Shown here in pieces: positions 42,551 to 50,820 of a DNA stretch of 64,000 nucleotides. Made by a program: the position numbers and the translations under genes. How positions within the stretch are numbered: position 1 is the first letter of the stretch; each line of letters opens with the position of its first letter. Source of the DNA: Veillonella ratti (GTDB lineage: Bacteria; Bacillota; Negativicutes; Veillonellales; Veillonellaceae); the NCBI RefSeq assembly GCF_003992115.1, contig NZ_RQUX01000004.1, positions 1-64,000 on the forward strand, read 5' to 3'. The notes beneath the pieces are model-generated. The model saw nothing but the letters and a program-made list of their open reading frames with translations, was not told the DNA's origin and did no database searches.

Positions 42551-43069
42551 ATGAAACTGCAAGTAGAGCAAGCAAAAGAACACATAGGAAAATCTTTTCC
42601 TTTTCAATTTACTGAACCGGCTACAGTGCTGGGGGATGTAACTGCTTTTCCTTGGAGCCGTCATGATATAACCATTAGTGGTGATTTTCGTTACGATGGA
42701 CAGGACTTCATCGTAGAAGGAACCGTAACAACCAATGGTGATTATGAATGTACGCGATGCTTGACGGAAGTAGCGTATTCGCAGACTACACCATTCAATG
42801 AAACCTATGGCGTCCTTAAAGAGTGGGACGATGTTGAGGAAGCCGAGGTTGTTCCTTTTGATGGTGAGACCATTGATTTAACGGATCTCATTCGGGATAC
42901 ATTAATCATCAATGAGCCAACTCAAGTGTTATGTCAGGATGATTGCAAAGGATTGTGCGTTCATTGCGGAGCAAATAAAAATGTTTCACCTTGTTCTTGT
43001 GAATCCTTTGTAGTGGATCCTCGATTGGCAGTGCTTCGTACACTGCTCGATGAAAAAGATGATGATTAA
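42551..43069 (+). CDS. yceD: YceD/DUF177 family protein
   Basis: A 172-residue protein with cysteine knuckles ECTRCL (about residues 60-65) and LCQDDCKGLCVHCG near the C-terminus, typical of DUF177. The family is linked to 23S rRNA accumulation in plants and Escherichia, and precedes rpmF in most bacteria, as here. Role in ribosome assembly is inferred. GAGG lies upstream of the ATG. Confidence 0.9.
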   Translation: MKLQVEQAKEHIGKSFPFQFTEPATVLGDVTAFPWSRHDITISGDFRYDGQDFIVEGTVTTNGDYECTRCLTEVAYSQTTPFNETYGVLKEWDDVEEAEVVPFDGETIDLTDLIRDTLIINEPTQVLCQDDCKGLCVHCGANKNVSPCSCESFVVDPRLAVLRTLLDEKDDD

Positions 43070-43106
43070 TTAAAGTCCCAGTGATTATGTTAAGGAGGTG
43101 CAGATA

Positions 43107-43289
43107 ATGGCAGTACCAAAGCGTAGATTATCCAAATGTCGTCGCGACCGTCGTCGTGCGAACTGGAAATTAACTGTTCCAGGTTTTGTAGCTTGTCCGC
43201 AATGCCACGAACCTATGATGCCTCATCGGGTTTGCCCTACATGCGGTCATTATAAAGGAACTCAGGTTGTTAATAAGATCGCTGAATAA
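43107..43289 (+). CDS. rpmF: 50S ribosomal protein L32
   Basis: A 60-residue protein beginning AVPKRRLSKCRRDRRRANWKL. It has the zinc-ribbon CPQCH...CPTCG, so it is the zinc-binding paralogue type. ATG 43107 follows AAGGAGG at good spacing. Terminator at 43321-43355. In many Firmicutes fapR follows immediately; here about 7 kb separate them. Confidence 0.96.
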   Translation: MAVPKRRLSKCRRDRRRANWKLTVPGFVACPQCHEPMMPHRVCPTCGHYKGTQVVNKIAE

Positions 43290-43320
43290 GACCTGCTGAG
43301 CTAGTGAATAGCTCGTTATC

Positions 43321-43355
43321 AAAGCGCGGTTATCCTATGGATGACCGCGCTTTTG
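43321..43355 (+). terminator. Terminator after rpmF
   Basis: AAGCGCGGTTATCC pairs with GGATGACCGCGCTT, one wobble, followed by TT. The open frame across it is not a gene. Confidence 0.85.
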
Positions 43356-43370
43356 CCATGTCCGGATTTA

Positions 43371-43399
43371 TGGACGCTATAGGGGAATTGTGCTATAGT
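43371..43399 (+). promoter_or_regulatory. Promoter of the acyl-CoA dehydrogenase gene
   Basis: TGGACG (43371-43376) and TATAGT (43394-43399), spacing 17, with an extended TGC before the -10. Confidence 0.6.
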
Positions 43400-43531
43400 A
43401 GCAGTAAAGAGTTTGATTTAGTTCGCTGCATATATAAAGGTATAGGTTTAGATGTCAGAGCGAGCGAAAATTCCAATATCGATGCATTGTGAATGTAGCT
43501 ATTGGTGTCAGTATCGCTCAAGGAGGTTATT

Positions 43532-44668
43532 ATGCGTCCCTTAACAGCAACACAAAAAGCTTGGCAGGAAAAAGTAAATGCATTTTGTCGTGAGTTTGTG
43601 GAACCTACCGTAATCGAACGTGATAAAGCGCAAGTTTTTGACCGCCGATTGGTCGACAAGGTAATGGCTTTAGGTTTGCCGCAAATCGCGTGGCCTAAAG
43701 AATACGGCGGCTTAGGCGAAGATTATGTCAGCTACATAGTGGCTCTTAAGGAGCTTGCTAAATTTGATGATGGCCTCGCTATTACCTTGTCCGTTTGCAT
43801 GGGTTTATGCTGTGAACCGTTGGCTCGCTACGGCACCGATGAACAAAAAGAAAAGTTTTTAAAACCTTTAGTAGCCGGTGAAATTTTGGGCGCTTTTGCT
43901 TTGACTGAAAAAGAAGCGGGCACCGATGCTTCCGGCGTTCAGACAATGGCAGTCAAAGACGGCGATGCTTATGTTTTAAACGGTGAAAAAACATATATTA
44001 CCAATTCCGGTGAAGCCGGTATGTACATCGTGTTTGCCAAAACAGATCCGGAAGCCGGTGCGAAAGGGATTTCCGCCTTTATCGTAACGCCTGAGATGGA
44101 AGGTTTTACGGTTGAAAAACGGGATCCTATGATGGGGCTTCATACCTCCACTTGTTCCGGACTTACTTTTAAAGATGTAAAAGTGCCGGCTGCTAATTTA
44201 TTGGGCCATGAAGGGGAAGGCTACAGAATCGCCATGTACGCCCTTGATAGCAGTCGTATCGGGGTAGCGGCCCAGGCTACCGGTCTTGCGGAAGCTGCCT
44301 TACATCATGCCATTGCCTATACGAAGGAACGTGTACAGTTCGGTAAGCCTCTCAGTAAGTTCCAGAATACGCAGTTCCAATTGGCCGACATGGCTATTAA
44401 GGTGGAAGCAGCTAACTTGATACTTCATAATGCGGCTGAAGATAAAGCGGAAGGCAGACCGTATACAATTTCCGCGTCCATGGCTAAAAAATTCTGCTCC
44501 GATATTGCGGTAGAAGTAACGGCTAAAGCGGTGCAGCTTTTCGGCGGTTATGGCTATTGTGAAGATTATCCGGTGGCCCGTTTAATGCGCAATGCTAAGG
44601 TTACGCAGATTTACGAAGGAACTAATGAAGCGCAACAAATGGTTGTGGGTGGTTCGTTGTTACGATAA
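43532..44668 (+). CDS. Acyl-CoA dehydrogenase (butyryl-CoA dehydrogenase-like)
   Basis: About 378 residues, FAD-dependent. Motifs include FALTEKEAGTDASG, YVLNGEKTYITNSG, RIGVAAQATGLAEAA, QLFGGYGYCEDYPVARLMR and IYEGTNEAQQ with the catalytic Glu. It oxidises short-chain acyl-CoA or runs in reverse. No etfA/etfB genes adjoin it, so electron partners are elsewhere. ATG 43532 follows AAGGAGG. Confidence 0.93.
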   Translation: MRPLTATQKAWQEKVNAFCREFVEPTVIERDKAQVFDRRLVDKVMALGLPQIAWPKEYGGLGEDYVSYIVALKELAKFDDGLAITLSVCMGLCCEPLARYGTDEQKEKFLKPLVAGEILGAFALTEKEAGTDASGVQTMAVKDGDAYVLNGEKTYITNSGEAGMYIVFAKTDPEAGAKGISAFIVTPEMEGFTVEKRDPMMGLHTSTCSGLTFKDVKVPAANLLGHEGEGYRIAMYALDSSRIGVAAQATGLAEAALHHAIAYTKERVQFGKPLSKFQNTQFQLADMAIKVEAANLILHNAAEDKAEGRPYTISASMAKKFCSDIAVEVTAKAVQLFGGYGYCEDYPVARLMRNAKVTQIYEGTNEAQQMVVGGSLLR

Positions 44669-44710
44669 TCGGCTAATTATATAGAGTCGGAAAAATAAAA
44701 CTGATAAAAC

Positions 44711-44739
44711 AAAAAGAGCGGCGTAAGGCCGCTCTTTTT
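44711..44739 (+). terminator. Terminator after acyl-CoA dehydrogenase
   Basis: AAAAAGAGCGGC pairs with GCCGCTCTTTTT around GTAAG. Confidence 0.9.
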
Positions 44740-44859
44740 ATTGCTAAGATGTAGTTGAATTTTATTGCTAAGATGCAGTTAAATTTTGTTGCTAAGATGT
44801 AGTTAAATTTTGTTGCTGAGATATAGTTGAATTTTGCTGCTATTATTCAGTCAAAGTGT
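44740..44859. repeat. 24-base tandem repeat array, four copies plus a decayed fifth
   Basis: Units at 44740, 44764, 44788 and 44812 share the core TTGCTAAGATGTAGTT plus AAATTTT-type ends with one to four differences each. A diverged unit follows at 44836. It begins directly at the terminator T tract. Confidence 0.9.
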
Positions 44860-44900
44860 TATATATTGCTATGGGATTCGTCACAAGCGATTAATACTAA

Positions 44901-45557
44901 TTATTTTAATACTCCTATTTGTCGGAAGAATCCTTCATAGGCCGCTGCTTTTTTAGCAAGGCTTAACGGATAAGCACGTGACGTAGAAGGCAAGCGTGTT
45001 AAGGTTACGGTGCGATTTCCGAAGGTAACGGTTATGGTTTCACCGGTTTTAGGAAGTTTTACTTTTTCAGGCAATAAACTGAGCAAAACTTCCGTTGCTT
45101 TACCACCGGTGGTGCCTATGTGCTGACAGTTAGGCAATTTGGCCAACACGTCTTCGATAGGTACCGGTTTGACCACTTTTAAGAATGCATCCGATGCGTT
45201 GCCGTGTTCGCGAATGGCTTGCCATACGGTTGGGCAGGAAGCGATACCGGTTTCAGTCAAGAAAGCTTTAATTTTATCGGCGTCAAAGGCCTTTTCTTCA
45301 CCCTTACGGAAATGATCCGGATTGTTGAAGAAAATCATACCGTATACGCGCCACATATCGTTTTGAAAATTAGGATAGTGGAACTGCATGGCTCGTTTGT
45401 CGGCGGCCGGTGGGAAGGTGCCCATCATCATGACCGTGGCGTTGGCCGGTAATAAAGGCGGGAAAGGCATGCTTTCCACAATCGGAGCGGTGCCGGTTGT
45501 TTCAGTGTCAGCAGCCGTATTTTTATTTAAGGTTTGATTAATTTTTTTAGTTGGCAT
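44901..45557 (-). CDS. Uracil-DNA glycosylase superfamily protein
   Basis: About 218 residues. MMMGTFPPAADKRAM (water-activating loop region), FHYPNFQNDMWRVYG and CQHIGTTGGKATEVLL fit the UDG superfamily, and LPSTSRAY replaces the usual LxPSS leucine-loop region seen in the MUG/TDG branch. It is a probable mismatch or modified-base DNA glycosylase. The start 45557 follows AAAGGAG; a longer start adds 11 residues with no ribosome site. Residues 1-30 are Thr/Ala/Asn-rich and poorly conserved. Confidence 0.75.
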   Translation of the reverse strand: MPTKKINQTLNKNTAADTETTGTAPIVESMPFPPLLPANATVMMMGTFPPAADKRAMQFHYPNFQNDMWRVYGMIFFNNPDHFRKGEEKAFDADKIKAFLTETGIASCPTVWQAIREHGNASDAFLKVVKPVPIEDVLAKLPNCQHIGTTGGKATEVLLSLLPEKVKLPKTGETITVTFGNRTVTLTRLPSTSRAYPLSLAKKAAAYEGFFRQIGVLK

Positions 45558-45562
45558 AATAA

Positions 45563-45622
45563 AACAACTCCTTTTATGACTGTCTATCATTTAGTATAGC
45601 ACAGCCTATAGAAGGAGTTGTT
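45563..45622 (-). promoter_or_regulatory. Inverted repeat covering the glycosylase ribosome site, with internal promoter
   Basis: AACAACTCCTT and AAGGAGTTGTT (45612-45622 and 45563-45573) form an 11-bp perfect inverted repeat whose 3' arm contains the glycosylase SD. Between them lies TGCTATACT (45601-45593), an extended -10. Read-through RNA from the esterase gene could hide the SD; RNA from the internal promoter would not. Confidence 0.5.
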
Positions 45623-45634
45623 GCATTTAACACA

Positions 45635-46867
45635 TTATTTTTTACTTGTACTGTTTGACTGAGTCGTTGGTTGAGCATTTAATTTGTCTACAATCCATTG
45701 TATCATGGTTTCGTTGACTAGTTGACCTTGGTTACCATGAGGTGCTTCAGAGTTGGAAATGAAGAGATTTTCCACGCCGTTGGCAGTGAGTGCGTCACGC
45801 AAGCGATGACTTTGGGCAATCGGTACAAGTGTATCCCGGCCGCCGTGAGCAATGAACATAGGCGGTGTTTGCGGTGTTACCTGGTGGACCGGACTGCCTT
45901 GAATAGCCAATTCAACATATGGCCAGTACGGAGATTGTCGGTCATTGGCTTGATAGAGCTGACGCAAAACGGCTACGCCTTGATCGGCTTTGTTAAAACC
46001 GAGTAGTACGGATTCCATGGCGCGCGGTGAGTCGTGTATTTCCGCCGCATCTTCCGGTGACTGTAAGGCCGTGCTCATTTCCGGTGCCATTGTCAATAAA
46101 TCGGTGGGTCCGTAGTAGTCGATAACGGCTGACACGGCACTGGAATATTGCGTATTGCCACCCACCGTTCCTTCGTAATTAGGGTTGTTATTGGTGGTAC
46201 CCAATAAGGCGGCTAAGTGTGCGCCCGCGGAAGTACCGCTGACGGCGATACGATTAGGGTCAATGCCATATTCGTCGGCATGAGCCCGGATGAAGCGAAT
46301 GGCCCCCTTTACGTCATAAATTTGTGCCGGGTAGTAGGCTTCGCTATTCAAGCGATAGTCGATGGACACGAGAGTAATACCGTGACGAACTACTGCTTTA
46401 AAAATTTCTAAGGAAGAACGATTGTCGGAGCTCATGAGGTCGTTTTGAGCATTGGTATTCCCATTGTTCGCCGGCCGTGGGCCTAATACTTGTATGAAAT
46501 TAGGCTGTGCTGCTGTATTGGCCGTTGCGTCATTATTAGGGGCCGTTCCGGGATCGGCATAGGTCCCCATAGACCAACCGCCACCGTGAATGTATACCAA
46601 TACCGGAGTCGGCTCGGTCACGTTTTGTGGTTTGTAAATGTTTAGCCGCAAGTCTTTTGTTTTATTGTCGAAGATAGGCACGTTGGCTACCAATACATCT
46701 TGGTAGGTAGGGGCAATAAATTCATTGTTTATTTCATTATTGGTAGTCATAGCAGGTCCCGTGTTTGTCACAATATTATTAGCAGCCTTATCTTGCCCTA
46801 ATGGGGTCAATAAAATGCTCGTTGTCAGTAATGAAACAGCGAGGAAGGCCTTTATATGTAATTTCAT
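45635..46867 (-). CDS. Exported alpha/beta hydrolase (carboxylesterase, BD-FAE-like)
   Basis: A 410-residue protein with a signal peptide (KLHIKAFLAVSLLTTSILL) followed by an Asn/Thr-rich linker. The esterase fold carries oxyanion motif VYIHGGGWSMG, nucleophile GTSAGAHLAAL, Asp in HGGRDTLVP and His in EAPHGNQG. It probably hydrolyses carboxylic or feruloyl-type esters in the periplasm or outside. An Asn-rich insert (about residues 113-150) interrupts the early lid region. It is next to phenolic acid decarboxylase, which suggests, as inference, release of hydroxycinnamates. Confidence 0.88.
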   Translation of the reverse strand: MKLHIKAFLAVSLLTTSILLTPLGQDKAANNIVTNTGPAMTTNNEINNEFIAPTYQDVLVANVPIFDNKTKDLRLNIYKPQNVTEPTPVLVYIHGGGWSMGTYADPGTAPNNDATANTAAQPNFIQVLGPRPANNGNTNAQNDLMSSDNRSSLEIFKAVVRHGITLVSIDYRLNSEAYYPAQIYDVKGAIRFIRAHADEYGIDPNRIAVSGTSAGAHLAALLGTTNNNPNYEGTVGGNTQYSSAVSAVIDYYGPTDLLTMAPEMSTALQSPEDAAEIHDSPRAMESVLLGFNKADQGVAVLRQLYQANDRQSPYWPYVELAIQGSPVHQVTPQTPPMFIAHGGRDTLVPIAQSHRLRDALTANGVENLFISNSEAPHGNQGQLVNETMIQWIVDKLNAQPTTQSNSTSKK

Positions 46868-46982
46868 AGTATCACCTTTATAGAGAATTAAATAGTATTT
46901 AATGTAAATGACAGTTAAAATCTTGGTTAGATTTGTGTTAAATTAATTTTGGCTTGACTGTATTTTGAATAAAGTTACTCAT

Positions 46983-47513
46983 TTATTTTTTTATACGTTT
47001 ATAATCTTTGTCGAAATAACGACCTTCGCGAATATCGTCGGTCATACCTTCATAAGGGGCTTCGGCAATAACGTCTTCATTATTTTGACCCGCTTTGCCT
47101 ATGTAGGTAATGGTAGCAAATTCAGGGACTAATAATTTAGGATAGGTAGCGTATTTTTCACGGGATTCGTGCATTAAATCTAAGTGTTCATTCTGATAGC
47201 AAACGGTGATTTCCGGATGATCTTCTACCCATTTAGGGAAGAAGATGGTTCCGTGCATTTTCTTTTCATTCGGCATAAAATCGAGAGCCACATCGGTGCC
47301 GGTAGGTTCGGTCCAGGTGATTTTAAAAACGCCGTCCGTCAATTTAACAATATTAGCTGCTTGGTCGGTTACCCAGCGACCGGCTACCATACCGCCGTGA
47401 ATACGATAATCTACAGTGTGGTCATTTTTGGCATACCATTCGTACTCCCAGCCGTTATCATAGGTGTAAATAAAATGAGTACCTAAAAAATCGTCCAATT
47501 CTTTGAATTCCAT
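46983..47513 (-). CDS. padC: Phenolic acid decarboxylase
   Basis: A 176-residue enzyme that decarboxylates ferulic, p-coumaric and caffeic acids to vinyl phenols. [27 protein letters not shown] and [11 protein letters not shown] are signature segments. Active-site residues Tyr16, Tyr18, Arg46 and Glu69 correspond to Tyr11, Tyr13, Arg41 and Glu64 of Bacillus enzymes with a constant 5-residue offset. It is divergent to padR with a palindromic operator between. GGAGG precedes the ATG. Confidence 0.96.
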   Translation of the reverse strand: MEFKELDDFLGTHFIYTYDNGWEYEWYAKNDHTVDYRIHGGMVAGRWVTDQAANIVKLTDGVFKITWTEPTGTDVALDFMPNEKKMHGTIFFPKWVEDHPEITVCYQNEHLDLMHESREKYATYPKLLVPEFATITYIGKAGQNNEDVIAEAPYEGMTDDIREGRYFDKDYKRIKK

Positions 47514-47559
47514 AGTAAGATCCTCCTATTTTTAATTATTATTTAGTGAGTAGTGGGGT

Positions 47560-47608
47560 ATTTAAACATTAAAATAATAACATGTAAATAAATACATGTT
47601 TATTTACA
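47560..47608. promoter_or_regulatory. PadR operator between divergent padC and padR promoters
   Basis: TGTAAATAAA-TACATG-TTTATTTACA (47583-47608) is a perfect 26-base palindrome with ATGT/ACAT features of PadR sites. The left arm supplies TTTACA on the minus strand (47588-47583) with TTAAAT 17 bases on (47565-47560) for padC. The right arm supplies TTTACA on the plus strand (47603-47608) for padR. A bound dimer would cover both -35 boxes. Confidence 0.8.
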
Positions 47609-47703
47609 CTTAGTATGTTATACTTAATACTATAAAAAGTCAAGAATTTATTGTGATCCTTAGGTAATGGTCCTAAAAGAAAGTTTGAAAGAGGTGAGTA
47701 GTT

Positions 47704-48273
47704 ATGGCTCAAAAGAATACATTGCGCTATGTAATTTTAGGCTTATTATCTAAAGAAGCCATGGCGGGCTATGATATAAAAAAAGCATTTGAAGGTGAAA
47801 TCGGTGATTTTTGGTACTCCAATCACAGCCAAATTTATCCGGAGCTTAATCGCATGGAGCAGGATGGTCTTATAAGCGGCCAAGAGGAAATTGTAGGGAG
47901 TAAGTTGACTAAGAAAAAATACAGCATTACCGACTCGGGTAAAGCTGTATTTGATGAATGGTTAGGGGAGTCATTGAATGCACTGCCGCCTACGCGCGAC
48001 GAATTTGCCATGAAAGTGTATTTTATGGATTCGGCGGATCAGCCGTTATTGTCGACTCTATTTAAGGAGGAAATAGCGCGGCATGAGGAAAAACTCGATT
48101 ATTTAGAGGGCCGTTGGCAAGTGCTGTTTGCTCACGAAGATTCAGAGTATCAACATTTTGGACACGCTTTAATTTTGGAACGGGCTATTTGTCGTGAAAA
48201 GGATCATTTGACCTGGTTGCGTGGGGCGTATAAGCGGCTGCCCGGAAAAAATAGGCCTATAACCCAAAAATAA
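47704..48273 (+). CDS. padR: PadR family transcriptional regulator
   Basis: The 189-residue winged-helix repressor has LRYVILGLLSKEAMAGYDIKKAF, FWYSNHSQIYPELNRMEQDGLI and KKKYSITDSGKAVFDEWL, followed by the C-terminal coiled-coil dimerisation domain (LLSTLFKEEIARHEEKLDYL). In lactic acid bacteria PadR represses padA/padC until phenolic acids are present. The divergent arrangement and operator suggest the same here. AGAGGTGAG precedes the ATG. Confidence 0.93.
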   Translation: MAQKNTLRYVILGLLSKEAMAGYDIKKAFEGEIGDFWYSNHSQIYPELNRMEQDGLISGQEEIVGSKLTKKKYSITDSGKAVFDEWLGESLNALPPTRDEFAMKVYFMDSADQPLLSTLFKEEIARHEEKLDYLEGRWQVLFAHEDSEYQHFGHALILERAICREKDHLTWLRGAYKRLPGKNRPITQK

Positions 48274-48276
48274 AAA

Positions 48277-48319
48277 AAGGAGATTACAATCCATAGCGGT
48301 TGCAATCTCCTTATTTTTT
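48277..48319. terminator. Shared terminator between padR and the DUF438 gene
   Basis: AAGGAGATT-CAA pairs with TTG-AATCTCCTT, with A and T tracts on both sides for the convergent genes. Confidence 0.8.
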
Positions 48320-48344
48320 AATAGAATTTTAATCTAATACTATT

Positions 48345-49988
48345 TTAAGCCTTTTTTTCAATAAATTGAACAATAGCATTGATTAAGTCACGTTGATTCA
48401 TACCGGAACGATCGGCAGCTTTGGCGATAGTCGCTTTTTTAGCCATAATTTTGCCAAAAGCCGTGTTGAGCATGGCAAAATTGCTATTAATTTCCGGCAT
48501 GTGCTGGCGAAGTCCCGGAACCTGATCGAAGAGGTCGAAAAGGCGTGTATCGCCGGAGATGGTAATTCCTTTTACGGTAACACTGTCGGTCCTTAAATCA
48601 GTTGGTTCCTTATGGACTGTGGTAACATTTGAGGCTGCGCCGGATTCAGTATTGCCGGTGGTATCGGTTGATGTTGCAGCGCCTTCTTTATTCCCATGAA
48701 CTTCATCATCCCAAGTCAATAAGGTACGGGAACCTTCGAGGCTGCGAATACGGGTGCAGTCCTGCATCATTTCGAGGACGCCTTTGAAGTTGCCTTGTTC
48801 GTCGCGCACGGCCGTGTAGAGGATGTAGATGAAGGCTTCCGGTTTGTTAATCCAGAATTCCGCTTTGTCCTGTTCGCCGGAGCGGAATTTTTCAATAATT
48901 TCTTCTACTAAATGAACACTTTTAGCCGGATGACAGTTGCGCACTTCACGGCTGATGACATTGGCGCTGCGCGGGAAGATACGGTGTTTGGTGTCGCTGT
49001 AGAATTTAACCAGTTCGTTTTCGTCCACATAGGAGAGGTCAACGGGCATGTGTTTGAAGAGCAGGTTAATGCGTTCTAAGGATAATTTACCGGTCGCCAC
49101 ATCCAGTTCCGTTTCAGGGGATGGGGTGGTGGCTACATTGTATTTGCCGAGTAAAGCGGCGAGTTCCGACATGAAGTTCTGCTCACCGGACGGGGAGGTT
49201 AAATCCGTAGCGGTACCGTTAGAGCTGCCTGTACTGCCGGTTGCATTGCCGTAGAATGGCGGTGGTGTAATGAGGGCAAAACCGATTTCGTGGTCGCCGC
49301 GGCTCATATGGCTGAATTCGTTATCCTTCACCAATTTATACGCTGTCGGTAAGAGGACTTCCTGTTCTTTATCAGCCAAGTCACGGAAGGCATCGACCAT
49401 TTTAGGTTGTAGTTCCAAGAATTTTGCGTTGTCATCGGCTTGTAAGAGGCGACGGCTTTCGCTGATTAAATCACGCACTTTGTCGTCGAAGGTCCACATG
49501 ATTTTGGTAGGACGGTCGAAGCCGTATTTTTCGAGAGCCGGGTAGAGCTGATTTTGTTTGCGGGACAGATGGCGGGACCATTGTGACAATTTGTCATAAA
49601 TACCAAGCCAAGGATTTTTAATAAAATGAGGTGCCTTTAATAAAGCGTCTACTTCATCCATAACAGCGAGGCCTGCTTGGATTTCTTGCATATATACCCA
49701 GAGCGGATGGTTTTCAGGATAGGTGTTTTCGGCACGGATGAGGATGCCGTCGAATAATTCGAGAAGTTCATCCATGCGGTGGGTGATTTCTTCGTCCGTG
49801 TAAGAACCTTTTAATTGTTGCTCGCCGTAAGCAAATTCATCCGGTGTGCAAGTGCCGATGTGATCTTTTAACAGAGCGCGGGCTTCTTTTAAACTTAACT
49901 GACCGCTTAAATAGCTGTCTTTGATTTCAATCATTTTTTCGAGGCGTTGGTTGTTGTTTAAGCCTAAGGCTGTTTTCATAGATGTCAT
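48345..49988 (-). CDS. DUF438 / hemerythrin-like / PAS / DUF1858 multidomain protein
   Basis: A 547-residue protein. Domain order: DUF438 (residues about 15-85, LKEARALLKDHIG), an HHE hemerythrin-like region (about 90-235: NHPLWVYMQEI, SRHLSRKQNQLYPALE, DKEQEVLLPTAYKLV), a PAS domain (about 310-425: LSLERINLLFKHMPVDLSYVD, EFWINKPEAFIYILYTAVRD) and a C-terminal DUF1858 (about 475-545). Low-complexity Ser/Thr/Gly linkers join them. This layout is associated with anaerobic sensing of oxygen, NO or redox, possibly through heme or di-iron. AAGGAG precedes the ATG. It is convergent with padR. Confidence 0.88.
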   Translation of the reverse strand: MTSMKTALGLNNNQRLEKMIEIKDSYLSGQLSLKEARALLKDHIGTCTPDEFAYGEQQLKGSYTDEEITHRMDELLELFDGILIRAENTYPENHPLWVYMQEIQAGLAVMDEVDALLKAPHFIKNPWLGIYDKLSQWSRHLSRKQNQLYPALEKYGFDRPTKIMWTFDDKVRDLISESRRLLQADDNAKFLELQPKMVDAFRDLADKEQEVLLPTAYKLVKDNEFSHMSRGDHEIGFALITPPPFYGNATGSTGSSNGTATDLTSPSGEQNFMSELAALLGKYNVATTPSPETELDVATGKLSLERINLLFKHMPVDLSYVDENELVKFYSDTKHRIFPRSANVISREVRNCHPAKSVHLVEEIIEKFRSGEQDKAEFWINKPEAFIYILYTAVRDEQGNFKGVLEMMQDCTRIRSLEGSRTLLTWDDEVHGNKEGAATSTDTTGNTESGAASNVTTVHKEPTDLRTDSVTVKGITISGDTRLFDLFDQVPGLRQHMPEINSNFAMLNTAFGKIMAKKATIAKAADRSGMNQRDLINAIVQFIEKKA

Positions 49989-50187
49989 AGTTCTTCTCCT
50001 TTTTTCGGTTGCGTATTACTGCAATTAATAGTTAAAATATATATAGGGATACTTTGTTGTAATATATGGTCCCAACGGTTGAGTTATGATCATGTTTTTA
50101 TTATAATGAAGTTGAAAATAGTTTTCAGTAGCTGAGGCTACATAATCGCCGTATTTTTGTTGAATTTTTAGGGTTCATAAATTTTAC
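49989..50187. other. Intergenic stretch before fapR
   Basis: A/T-rich. Nothing is recognised beyond likely promoter elements of the divergent DUF438 gene. Confidence 0.4.
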
Positions 50188-50216
50188 TTGCATAAATGGC
50201 CATTGTGACATATAAT
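50188..50216 (+). promoter_or_regulatory. Promoter of the fapR-fab operon
   Basis: TTGCAT (50188-50193) and TATAAT (50211-50216), spacing 17. Confidence 0.8.
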
Positions 50217-50223
50217 TGTAACG

Positions 50224-50237
50224 AAGTATTATTACTT
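50224..50237 (+). promoter_or_regulatory. Candidate FapR operator
   Basis: AAGTATTATTACTT (AAGTA/TACTT arms) lies right after the predicted start of transcription. It resembles the TTAGTA-N-TACTAA FapR site and suits autoregulation by malonyl-CoA-responsive FapR. Confidence 0.55.
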
Positions 50238-50256
50238 GGTCATAAAAGGTGGTACC

Positions 50257-50817
50257 ATGAGTCGGATAAAAAAACAAGAGCGACAACAGTTATTGCAACA
50301 AAAACTGAATAATACGCCCTTCGTTACTGACGAAGAGTTGGCCATCTATTTTAATGTCAGTGTGCCGACGATTCGTTTGGATCGATTGGAGTTAGGCATT
50401 CCTGAATTGCGGGAGCGCATTAAATCCAGAGTAGACGGACTGACGCCAAGTGGCAATAATCACAGCCATATTGAAGTGGTTGGTGAGCTTATAGATCTCA
50501 CCGCCGGTGAACAAGGTCTGAGTATATTGCGGACGACGGATGACATGACCGATTCCAGCGGCTATGTGGAGCCTCAGTATTTATATGCGCAGGCTGATTC
50601 ATTGGCCAAGGCTGTGCTGGGTATCCCCGCTTCATTAGCCGGTGTCGGCAATATAAAGTATAAGAATCCTGTTAAAGCAGATTGTAATTTGGTGGCCAAA
50701 GCCTCGGTCATGCGACAACGAGGCGAGAAGTATTTTATTTGGGTCACAATCAAAGATAAAGTTAAGGAAGTCTTTCGGGCGAAATTCATAATGGAGCCCA
50801 TTCAGAATAGGGTGTAA
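50257..50817 (+). CDS. fapR: Fatty acid and phospholipid biosynthesis regulator FapR
   Basis: About 186 residues with N-terminal helix-turn-helix (FVTDEELAIYFNVSVPTIRLDRLELGIPELRERIK) and C-terminal hotdog malonyl-CoA/ACP-binding domain (YVEPQYLYAQADSLAKAVLG, KYKNPVKADCNLVAKASVMR). It represses fab genes unless malonyl-CoA accumulates. ATG 50257 follows AAGGTGG. It heads the lipid operon; plsX starts three bases after its stop. Confidence 0.95.
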   Translation: MSRIKKQERQQLLQQKLNNTPFVTDEELAIYFNVSVPTIRLDRLELGIPELRERIKSRVDGLTPSGNNHSHIEVVGELIDLTAGEQGLSILRTTDDMTDSSGYVEPQYLYAQADSLAKAVLGIPASLAGVGNIKYKNPVKADCNLVAKASVMRQRGEKYFIWVTIKDKVKEVFRAKFIMEPIQNRV

Positions 50818-50820
50818 AAT

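Noticed and set aside
43304-43492. 62-residue frame after rpmF
   Set aside because: It spans the rpmF terminator and the next promoter and has no ribosome site.
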